A stretch of 64,000 nucleotides of DNA, from NCBI GenBank assembly GCA_017305715.1, contig JAFKKG010000010.1, positions 248,001 to 312,000 on the forward strand. The letters are read 5' to 3'. This document shows, one piece after another, positions 54,491 to 62,625 of the stretch. The notes beneath the pieces were generated by a model. That model was given only the letters and a program-made list of their open reading frames with translations. It did no database searches and had not been told where the DNA came from. Position numbers and translations under genes: made by a program. The DNA is from Hyphomicrobiales bacterium. GTDB taxonomy: Bacteria > Pseudomonadota > Alphaproteobacteria > Rhizobiales > Xanthobacteraceae. Every line of letters begins with the position of its first letter. Position 1 is the first letter of the stretch.

Positions 54491-57034
54491 ATGGCCGATC
54501 GCAAATTGTCGCAAGGGCAGGCCCCCACGCGGGTAGCTCGTCGCCGTTGGCACGAGGAACGGTTGCTGCGATGCGCCGTCAGGTTGGCCCGCATGGGCTA
54601 TTGGGAATCGCAGAGTGCCACCGCGACCGATTTCTGGATATCGCCCGAACTCGCTGCCTTCTACGGATTCGAGACGGCCGACGGCTTGATCCCCATCGCC
54701 ACCGTGCGCGAGCGCTACCTGCCTGAGAGCCGGAAGGTTCTGGAGGCGCATTATGCGGCTTGCTGGGCGGAGGGGCAGCCCTATGCGGTGCGGACGAGGC
54801 TCCGCAGTTCCGATGGTCGCCTGCTCGACTGCGTGGTGCATGGCGAGCCGGAATTCGACGCGCTCGGTCAGGTCCAGCGCGTGTCAGGCATTGTCCGCGA
54901 CGTCACGGAGGAGACCTCCGCGCTGCGGCGTCTGACGGAGAGCGAACAACGGCTGGCCGATTTTGTCAGCACCGCCTCGGACTGGTGCTGGGAGAGCGAC
55001 GCCGAGCATCGGCTGCTGCCCTACCCCCATTTGCTTGCCGGCAATGCGGCCTTCCAGACGGTAGCCGCCGGCAAGAAGGCACGCTGGGAACTGGCTTATG
55101 CGCCCGAGGACAAGGAGGCCATGGCGCGGCACCGGGCCGATATGGAGGCCCATCGCGCTTTCCGCGACTTCACCTATACGTTGATCGGCCAGGACGGGTC
55201 GCGCGTCAGTATCTGCACCAGCGGCAAGCCCATCTTCGCCGATGATGGCACCTTTCTCGGCTATCGTGGCACGTCCAGCGATATCACCCAGCTCAGGGCG
55301 GCCAAGGCGATGCTCGAGCAGCGCACGCGGGCGCTGGAGGAAGCTCACCACCTCGGCAAAATCGGCACCTGGAGCTACCGGCTGGACACCGGCCGCACGA
55401 TCTGGGCGCCCGAACTCTACCAGCTTCTCGGCTACGAGCTTGGCGCGTTCGACCCCACTTTTGAGGTCATCAAGCCCTATTTCCTGGGCGACGACGCCGA
55501 ACGCTTCCGCGACATACAGAAGCGGGTGCTCCACACCCGCAGGACCGAGGCCATCGACCTGCGCTTCGTGCACTCGGACGGCACGGCCCGCGATCTTGCC
55601 GTGATCTGCAAGGCGGAGGTCGCCCACGACAACGTCATTGGCATCGTCGGCACGGTGCAGGACGTCACCGAGCGCAAGGAGGCGGAGCGTCAGCTCGAGC
55701 AACTCGCCTACAGCGATCCCCTGACCGGCCTTGCCAATCGCGCGCTGTTCACGCGCCGGCTCGCCACCCTGGTCGAGGACTGCGCCCGGGAAGGCCGGGG
55801 CGCCGCGCTGCTGCTGATCGACCTCGATCGCTTCAAGGAGGTCAACGACTCCCTCGGCCATGCCGCCGGCGACGAATTGCTGATCCAGGTGGCGGCCGCG
55901 CTCCGGCGGGACTTGGGGCCGCGGGCCTTCATCGCCCGGCTCGGCGGCGACGAATTCGCGGTGCTGGCGGAGGGGTGTGGCACGACCGACGACGCTCTGA
56001 GCGGGCTTGCCGATCGACTCATCGGCAGGCTGTCCGGCCCCGTCGACCTCACCGAGGGCGAAGCCTCCGTCGGCGCCACCATCGGCATCGCTCGCCTGCC
56101 GGAGCACGGCGCGACGGCGGCGAGCGCCATGCGTAACGCGGACCTGGCGCTCTACATGGCCAAGGAGGCCGGACGCGGCCGGGCGCAACTCTTCGAGCCG
56201 ATCTATGCCCAGGTGGTCAATGAAAGGCTCGATCTCAGCCGGCATCTTCGCCACGCCGTGGACGCCGGCGCCCTGGAGGCCCATTATCAGCCGCAGGTGG
56301 ACCTGAGGACCGGTCGCGTTACCGGCTTCGAGGCGCTGCTGCGCTGGACCCATCCCGAACGCGGCCCGATCTCACCGGCGGAGTTCATCCCGATCGCCGA
56401 AAGCTCCGGCTTCATCGTCGAGCTTGGTTTGTGGGTGCTGCGCGAGGCTTGCCGCCAGGGTCGCGCCTGGCTGGATGCCGGGTTGCCGCGGCGCTCGATA
56501 TCGATCAACGTCTCGCCGGCGCAGATCTGGAACGTGGACTTCGAGACGACGGTCTCGACCGTGCTGGCGCAGACCGGCTTTCCGGCGGAACTGCTCTGCC
56601 TGGAGCTGACCGAAAGCCTGTTCGTGGATCACAACGAGCAGCGGGTCAGTCGCACATTGAAAGCCCTCTCCGGTCTGGGCGCCCGGCTGGCGCTGGACGA
56701 TTTTGGCTCAGGCTATTCCTCGCTCGGCTATCTGACGCGCCTGCCCTTCGACCTGCTGAAGGTGGACCGGGCCTTTGTGGATGGCATTTCCACCGCGCCC
56801 GAGAAGCGCAAACTGCTGGGCGGCATCATCGCCCTGTCGCACGGGCTGGGCATGACGGTGGTGGCGGAGGGGGCAGAACTGCCGGCCGAACTGGACGTGC
56901 TCGACGGGCTCGATTGCGACTTTGTACAAGGCTTCGTGTTTTCCGCGCCGGTCACCCCCGACAAGGCCCCGCTGGTGGCCGCCAGCATCGAGCGCGCGGC
57001 GAGCCGGATACAGCCAAAACGGAAACGCCTCTAG
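54491..57034 (+). CDS. PAS-GGDEF-EAL cyclic-di-GMP signalling protein
   Basis: Protein of 847 aa. Three PAS/PAC-type sensor regions occupy about residues 20-140, 150-275 and 290-395 (each ending in an IVRDVTE- or VQDVTERK-like segment). The diguanylate cyclase domain has an intact RLGGDEF active site (near 484), and the phosphodiesterase domain an intact EALLRW (near 613), LELTES, DDFGSGYSSL and KVDRAFV. Both activities are therefore possible, with balance set by the PAS signals. No membrane segment, so cytosolic. No partner gene is obvious nearby. Confidence 0.94.
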   Translation: MADRKLSQGQAPTRVARRRWHEERLLRCAVRLARMGYWESQSATATDFWISPELAAFYGFETADGLIPIATVRERYLPESRKVLEAHYAACWAEGQPYAVRTRLRSSDGRLLDCVVHGEPEFDALGQVQRVSGIVRDVTEETSALRRLTESEQRLADFVSTASDWCWESDAEHRLLPYPHLLAGNAAFQTVAAGKKARWELAYAPEDKEAMARHRADMEAHRAFRDFTYTLIGQDGSRVSICTSGKPIFADDGTFLGYRGTSSDITQLRAAKAMLEQRTRALEEAHHLGKIGTWSYRLDTGRTIWAPELYQLLGYELGAFDPTFEVIKPYFLGDDAERFRDIQKRVLHTRRTEAIDLRFVHSDGTARDLAVICKAEVAHDNVIGIVGTVQDVTERKEAERQLEQLAYSDPLTGLANRALFTRRLATLVEDCAREGRGAALLLIDLDRFKEVNDSLGHAAGDELLIQVAAALRRDLGPRAFIARLGGDEFAVLAEGCGTTDDALSGLADRLIGRLSGPVDLTEGEASVGATIGIARLPEHGATAASAMRNADLALYMAKEAGRGRAQLFEPIYAQVVNERLDLSRHLRHAVDAGALEAHYQPQVDLRTGRVTGFEALLRWTHPERGPISPAEFIPIAESSGFIVELGLWVLREACRQGRAWLDAGLPRRSISINVSPAQIWNVDFETTVSTVLAQTGFPAELLCLELTESLFVDHNEQRVSRTLKALSGLGARLALDDFGSGYSSLGYLTRLPFDLLKVDRAFVDGISTAPEKRKLLGGIIALSHGLGMTVVAEGAELPAELDVLDGLDCDFVQGFVFSAPVTPDKAPLVAASIERAASRIQPKRKRL

Positions 57035-57105
57035 GCCAGCACTGTCCTGGCAGATTCTTTCTGCCCCCGCCTTTCGTGCATTTGTCGGCAGTCCGGGCAT
57101 CGCGC

Positions 57106-57168
57106 GGTGACAGTGCACACATTCGCCGAGTTCGCGCGCTCTCGCATTCGACTAAGTGCACTGTCACC
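57106..57168. repeat. 13-bp inverted repeat bounding a 63-base element
   Basis: GGTGACAGTGCAC (57106-57118) and GTGCACTGTCACC (57156-57168) are exact inverted copies separated by 37 bases, between the GGDEF-EAL gene and the truncated isochorismatase. There is no T-run, so a simple terminator is unlikely; a miniature mobile or repetitive element, or a scar, is possible. Confidence 0.6.
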
Positions 57169-57180
57169 TGCCTGTTCAGC

Positions 57181-57567
57181 CTAGCCGCCTGCGCTTGGAA
57201 CGGGTGTGTTGAGCAGTTGTTGCTCCCACAGGAACGCGATGCCGCTGCCTCCGGCATGATGCTTCAATATGTCCGACAACTCGGCGGCATGTTCTGTGCG
57301 GGCCCAGTCGCGCTGCCATTCCGAAGCCACCGCCAGCCAAATCATCATGTTCGCGCCGGCCGCGATCATGCGCTGAATGGCGACCGCGTGGGCCTCGACC
57401 GAAACGGCGCCTGACGCATCGGTGACGACCGTCACATCCCAGCCTTCGCCAAGAGCCTGGATCGTCGGCATCGCAACGCAGATCTCGGTCCACAAGCCGG
57501 CGATGATAAGCTGCTTGCGGCCGGTGGCTTTGACCGCGTCCACCACCTTCTTATCCTCCCAGGACAT
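57181..57567 (-). pseudogene. N-terminally truncated YcaC-like isochorismatase-family gene
   Basis: The 128-aa frame matches the C-terminal two thirds of YcaC-type hydrolases: WEDKKVVDAVKATGRKQLIIA, the nucleophile segment LWTEICVAMPTIQAL, VVTDASGAVSVEAH and WQRDWARTEH. The N-terminal part with the catalytic Asp and Lys is missing; the frame is closed by a TAA seven codons before the first ATG (57567). It is probably non-functional, cut during rearrangement. The 246 bases on to the autotransporter gene show no gene. Confidence 0.75.
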
Positions 57568-57813
57568 CTGGGGTCTCGACCTTTAAAGCACGAACGAGGC
57601 GAAGCGTTCACGTGGTGGAATAACCGAGATGGCGCGCCGTCTCAGGCGATGATGCGAACTATGTCTACTCCATAGCCTTCCAAGGCGCTTCAAGGCGCCG
57701 GATGCGCTGATCGCCTCGCAGCTGGCGGACACCTCTCTATCTTCATCTTCGCGTTGAGAGACGTCGAGCGACTTGGAGCAGATCGCCGGCGAGGCGGAGC
57801 ATGGACGCGCTGG

Positions 57814-60800
57814 TCACCAGTTGAAGCGGATGCCGAAGGTGCCGGCGGTTGCGGTCTGGCGGTTGCCACCGCCGTCGAGCGACCAACGGTAGCTGCCCTG
57901 ACCGTAAAGGCTCACATTGTGATTCACCCGCGCCGTGACGCCGCCGCCGACCTCCAGCGCCGTGTCGCCGAAGCGGGTCTCGATGGCAGGTGAGGGTTGT
58001 CCGAAGAACGCGCTGTCATTGCCGGAGAAGGCATGCCAGAGATTGATCCGGGCGTAGGGCTGCCAGAGCGTCCCCCGCTCGTCGCGCCCGGTGTATTGCA
58101 GCCTCGCCCCAAGCCGCCCGGTCCAGGCTGTACCCGCATTCCAGCCCACGCTCGAATACTGGTCCTGCGACTGGTCCACCGAGACGCCCTGGTAGACGAT
58201 TTGCGCCTGCGGCTCGATCAGCCAGGCCTTACCCTCTCCGAAGTGGATCGGATAGCCCGCTTCAAGCGACGCAGTGTACGCCGTCGCATTGGTCGAGATC
58301 CCCGCCCCATAGAGAGACGTCGCCTTCGCGTCGTACCAGCTCCCCTGTAACACCCCGTCGACATACCAGCCGCTCGGGCCGAAATGCGTCCAATAGGCGC
58401 CCACCGACGGTCCGCTCATCAGCAGCCGGCCCACTTCCAGATTTTGCATCCCCAAGGCGAAGCCCCGCACCGACGGCGAATCGAAATTGGTGTAGGCCGC
58501 GTACACGCCGGCGTGGTCCCGGTGGCCGCTGTCCGTTGTCCCCCGCAGGATGTCGAAGCCTGTCTGAAATCCGGTCAAGTTGCTGGTCGCACTCGCATCT
58601 GCCGTCCCATTCCAGCGGTTGTTCACCCGTTCCCCGAACACCCGTCCCCAGACGCCGTTCGCATAAGCCCGCGACTCCGGCTGGCCCCGCAGGTTCTCCT
58701 CCTCTCCGACACGCTCATGCAGCGTCCCCAAGGTCGAAAGGCCCATCTGCCGGGCGATCGCAGGGATCGGCGCATAAAGCGGCACTTCCGGACGGTACAG
58801 CGGGATGCCCGGACCGCCCGGCGTCGTCGGATCCGTCGGTGTATCGATGCGATGGGATCGTAGGAACCAGTCGTTTGGATCCGTGCTGCCACCGCGGAAG
58901 AGCTTGTACTCATAGGCGCCGGCGGCGACGCGCTGGCCAAGCGTGAAGGCATCCGTCGTGGTGGCGCCTCCACCGGTCACCTGCACCAGCCGGATGCCAT
59001 CCGCCACGGTCTGCGCACCCGGACCGCCGGTATTGTTGACGAGCACGGAGGTCGTGCCGCTGGCCCCGCCGCCATTGATCACCAACAGATTGCTCGGCGA
59101 ATTGTCGGCGCCAAGATAGGTGTTGAAGCCGATGCGGCTACCGGCGCTGCCGGTGTAGTTGCCGACCGTCAGCGCGCTGTAGGCTCCCGGCCGTGCGACG
59201 AACTGGATGAGGCCGGCATTGGCCACCGTGCCGGTCGCGTTTGAATCACCGGTGACGTTCCAGGCGCTGCTGGCATCGATTGCGACATTGGTTGCGTTCC
59301 GCGCCAGCCCAGTCCAGAGGCTACCCTGCGCGAGCGCCACGTCACCGGTGTTGCCGGCATCGGCCAACAGGTCGCCCGTCCATTGCGATGCGGACAGGTT
59401 TGCGCTGACCGTATTGCCCGGGCCGGTCAGCACCAGATTGCCGGTCCAGTTGCTGCTGCCGAGGTTGTAGGTAAGGGTCGAAGGGTCGACAACGATATCA
59501 CCAGCGAGCGACGCCATCCCGGCAATGTTCAGTGTCAGGTTGCTCGGCGTGCCCACCGCATCCTCGGTCACTTGCGCCAGCAGGAGCCGGCCGTTGACGA
59601 CAGCCGGGGTGATCGCGGTGCCGCCATTGATCGAGACGATGCCGGTGCCGCCCTGGGCAAGGACGATCGCGCCGTTGGTAGCACTGAGGCTGCCGCCGGT
59701 GACCGATACAGTGCTCGGCGCACTACCGCCGAGGTAGATCGCCGCCGATCCGGCGCCGCTGACCGCGACCGCGGTACCAGATGTGGTGAGCGTGCCGCCA
59801 TTGATGGCGGCGATACCATGCGCGGCATTGCCCGTGGTGGCAACCGAACCGCCGGTGACCTGCACACCGCCTGCGTTGCTGGCCCGGATGCCGGCGGCGG
59901 CGTCTCCGGCCGTGGTGACGGCAGTGCGCGTCAGAATAATGGAGCTGCCGGCGTCCTGCGCCTGGACACCGTGGGAGTTCTGCCCCTGCGTGGCGAGCGT
60001 GACGTCCGTCGCCGCGATCGCGCCGCCCGCCATCGCGTGCACAGCTATGGCATTGATGTTCGTGGTGGTGACCGAGGTGCCGGACAGGGTGATGCTGCTG
60101 CCAGCGTCGGTCGCCCGGACGCCGTCGGCGCCGCCGACCGTGGCAGTATCGGCGCCTTTGGTGGTGATGGTGCCGCCGGTGATCGAGGCCGCGCCGCCTT
60201 GACTGACCCTGACGCCGATGGCGCCATCGCCGTTCGTGGTTATTCTGGCGTTCTCGGTCTGCAGCCGACTCCCGACCCCGCTTACATCCGCAGCATGGGC
60301 CTCCAGGCCTATCTGGGCGCTAGGGAACTGGAGAACCGGAGGATTACTCCCGGTCGCCCGGTATCCGGTGGTGATCTCGCCGCCCGTCACGATGACCGTG
60401 CCTGCGCTGTTGACGAGCACACCGGCGCTGGAAGGGCCTGATGTGCGGTTTATGCTGCCGGTCAGCGTAACCGTGCTGCCCGATCCACTCGCCACCGCGC
60501 CGGGTGAATTGGGTTGGTAGGTGAAAATGCCATAGCCTGAGAAGTCGATCCTGCCCCCCGCGTCGGCCCATACACCCGGGCTGTTCGCGCCGTAGGTGGC
60601 GGAGCTCGCACCACTGCTGACCTGGATGTTGCTGCCGACTCCCCGCGCGACTATGCCCGGGGAGTCGGTAATGACGGTTATTCCGTAATAATCGCCTGCT
60701 GCGATGGCACCGCCATTGAGGGTGATCATTCCTCCGCCGGTGGCTAACAGCCCGACGCTGCGGTTGCCATAGATGTTCACGTAAGTGTTGTTCAGGGCGA

Positions 60801-61500
60801 GGCTGCCGCCGGCACCTGAGGCGACGGCACCGGCGGCATCGTCGCCGGAACTGAACGTGTTCAAGTTGTTGAGGGTGATCGAGCCGCCAGCATCCGCGAA
60901 GGCGGCGGAGGCGCCGACGCCCGAGGTCGTGATGTCGGATTTGGTCAGGTTGATCGCCCCGCCGCTGGCGGCATAGGCGCCATAGGCGCCAGCGCCATTC
61001 GTGTAGATGGATGTATAGCTAGCGGTGATCAGCCCCCCGCCATCGGCATAGAGGCCATGGCCACCCGTGCCAGAGGTGCTGATCGTGGCGCCATTCAAGG
61101 TGGTACCGATCACGGTGATCACCCCGCCGCCGGTCGCGTACATACCGTAGCCGCTGCCGTTTGCCGTCAAGTCGATCGAGATGCCGCTGTAGCTCCCGGC
61201 ACCGGAGGCCTCGACCACGGGCGCAGAGTCACCACTTGCCCGCATGGTGAGGGCCGGATCCGAGCAACTACCGAAGGAGATGCTGACCGCAGCCGGCGCA
61301 GTTGGGGCGCATTGCGCGAACGCTTGCGCGGAGGACAGCACTGCCATCGTCGTCGCGGCCAACAGGCCGCGATGGCTGGCGGCAGAGCTCGATGGTATCT
61401 TCCGCGACTTGCCGACCCGTGCGCCGAAGCTGGGAGCGGCAACTCGCTTCTCCACGTGGTCAGCACGCAACCGGCGGCCCTCCTCCGCGAATCGTCTCAA
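57814..61500 (-). CDS. Autotransporter (type Va) with long beta-helical passenger
   Basis: Protein of up to 1228 aa. An extended N-terminus leads to a signal peptide (GLLAATTMAVLSSAQAFA before QCAP). About residues 70-680 are a repetitive Gly/Ser/Thr-rich passenger with motifs such as GVxAxxGGxIxL and ITTxGxxAxG, expected to fold as a right-handed beta-helix. After a linker (TPTDPTTPGGPGIPLYRPE) comes the outer-membrane beta-barrel (about 950-1228) ending FGIRFNW, with the usual terminal aromatic. The TTG at 61500 has no ribosome site; TTG 61470 follows AGGAGG and may be the true start. Probably a surface adhesin. Confidence 0.88.
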   Translation of the reverse strand: MRRFAEEGRRLRADHVEKRVAAPSFGARVGKSRKIPSSSAASHRGLLAATTMAVLSSAQAFAQCAPTAPAAVSISFGSCSDPALTMRASGDSAPVVEASGAGSYSGISIDLTANGSGYGMYATGGGVITVIGTTLNGATISTSGTGGHGLYADGGGLITASYTSIYTNGAGAYGAYAASGGAINLTKSDITTSGVGASAAFADAGGSITLNNLNTFSSGDDAAGAVASGAGGSLALNNTYVNIYGNRSVGLLATGGGMITLNGGAIAAGDYYGITVITDSPGIVARGVGSNIQVSSGASSATYGANSPGVWADAGGRIDFSGYGIFTYQPNSPGAVASGSGSTVTLTGSINRTSGPSSAGVLVNSAGTVIVTGGEITTGYRATGSNPPVLQFPSAQIGLEAHAADVSGVGSRLQTENARITTNGDGAIGVRVSQGGAASITGGTITTKGADTATVGGADGVRATDAGSSITLSGTSVTTTNINAIAVHAMAGGAIAATDVTLATQGQNSHGVQAQDAGSSIILTRTAVTTAGDAAAGIRASNAGGVQVTGGSVATTGNAAHGIAAINGGTLTTSGTAVAVSGAGSAAIYLGGSAPSTVSVTGGSLSATNGAIVLAQGGTGIVSINGGTAITPAVVNGRLLLAQVTEDAVGTPSNLTLNIAGMASLAGDIVVDPSTLTYNLGSSNWTGNLVLTGPGNTVSANLSASQWTGDLLADAGNTGDVALAQGSLWTGLARNATNVAIDASSAWNVTGDSNATGTVANAGLIQFVARPGAYSALTVGNYTGSAGSRIGFNTYLGADNSPSNLLVINGGGASGTTSVLVNNTGGPGAQTVADGIRLVQVTGGGATTTDAFTLGQRVAAGAYEYKLFRGGSTDPNDWFLRSHRIDTPTDPTTPGGPGIPLYRPEVPLYAPIPAIARQMGLSTLGTLHERVGEEENLRGQPESRAYANGVWGRVFGERVNNRWNGTADASATSNLTGFQTGFDILRGTTDSGHRDHAGVYAAYTNFDSPSVRGFALGMQNLEVGRLLMSGPSVGAYWTHFGPSGWYVDGVLQGSWYDAKATSLYGAGISTNATAYTASLEAGYPIHFGEGKAWLIEPQAQIVYQGVSVDQSQDQYSSVGWNAGTAWTGRLGARLQYTGRDERGTLWQPYARINLWHAFSGNDSAFFGQPSPAIETRFGDTALEVGGGVTARVNHNVSLYGQGSYRWSLDGGGNRQTATAGTFGIRFNW

Positions 61501-62625
61501 ACCGGGACATTTTGAGAATCAATAATGAACAAGCTGATAAAAAATTTACGTTAGAACAAGGTTACCAAGTTTTACTTTCTCGCGACGTCGCCTCGCCATT
61601 GGAAAGAACGCCGAGACTTTGAGAGGAATCGCTCATGAGTGCCGTCAAACGGCTTCATGTTGAGTGGTCCGCCTCCCGAAAACGGCCCTCCCCGAGCAGG
61701 AGCTTTTGAGCCTTGATGGATTCCGGCTTTCTGGTCCCATCGCCTTGATCCGGCATCCGACAGTGCTCGATATGTCCCTGCCAATATCACGCCGGGTACG
61801 ACGTGTTTGACGCACCGGCGGCGCGGAGCGCGCCGATGAGGCGCGGCCATCAGCATCGATCTCTGTCGATCATGCCGTCAAAGTTCCCAGGGCAGCCTCA
61901 CGTTTCGGGCTGGTCTGACACCGGACCTGCCTTCCCGCAACGGCTCCGCCGACCTTCTTCCCCACGGCTGCGCCGCATAACACGCCTGAAAACTACGGAC
62001 CGTGCCGCCTGTCCGCTTTGAGGTAGCGGCAGAATCAACTTAAACGGCCGGGATCGATGCGCTTAGCGGTCATTCAATGATGAAAATGCAAAGTCTGGGC
62101 AGGGCACGAAATGCACCGCCGAACGCGATTCGAACTCTCTCACAGCCGATTGCCGCCGCTTCTACGCTTCTTCAACGTAAGCTGTCCTTCAATCGCCTTT
62201 GCGCGGCAATCGGCGGTGTTCGGCGTTTTTCAATAGGATTGATTTCGGAATATATGGCGCGCCACGCCGGGCGAAGAATAGCCCTCTGTTAAGTTGCACC
62301 TTTGCCGCGATAGATCGTACTGAACAAGCCTGGCGCGAGCGCTAGGCAATATGGAAAATAAGAGAGGTCGGCATCGTCCTTGAAACTCAAGGCGTTTGCT
62401 GATAATGGCCGTGCGTCGAAAATGGTGGACCGGTTTGGTGAGCCCCGGTCAACCCGTAGCGCGAGCTGAGGGTCTCGATCCAGCCCCTGATGGGCCGCGG
62501 ACCACGACGAAGGCGGACGTGTGTCGTCTTCGTGGGATCGCGTGGGAAAATCGAAGCAATCCGACTGAAGACAGCATTCGTCCTTCGCCGTGCCTGCGGC
62601 ACCATGTTTGAAGGACTCACCAACT
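61501..62625. other. 1.1-kb region without a convincing gene
   Basis: Bases 61510-61590 are AT-rich and probably contain the autotransporter promoter. Short frames (61572-61856 minus, 62077-62292 plus, 62289-62651 minus, 62396-62611 plus) lack ribosome sites and recognisable domains. A 12-bp inverted repeat lies at 62145-62214. TTGAAA at 62380 and GATAAT at 62401, spaced 15, could be a poor promoter for the hydroxylase gene. The region may be a patchwork of decayed inserts. Confidence 0.45.
62145..62214. repeat. 12-bp inverted repeat
   Basis: GCCGATTGCCGC (62145-62156) and GCGGCAATCGGC (62203-62214) are exact inverted copies 46 bases apart; flanking ACCGCC and GGCGGT extend the similarity. 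This could form a long hairpin or mark the ends of a small element. Confidence 0.5.

Noticed and set aside
57040-57095. Small hairpins (GGCAGA/TCTGCC) after the GGDEF-EAL gene as a terminator
   Set aside because: Stems of only five to six pairs without a T-run are expected by chance in this GC-rich sequence.
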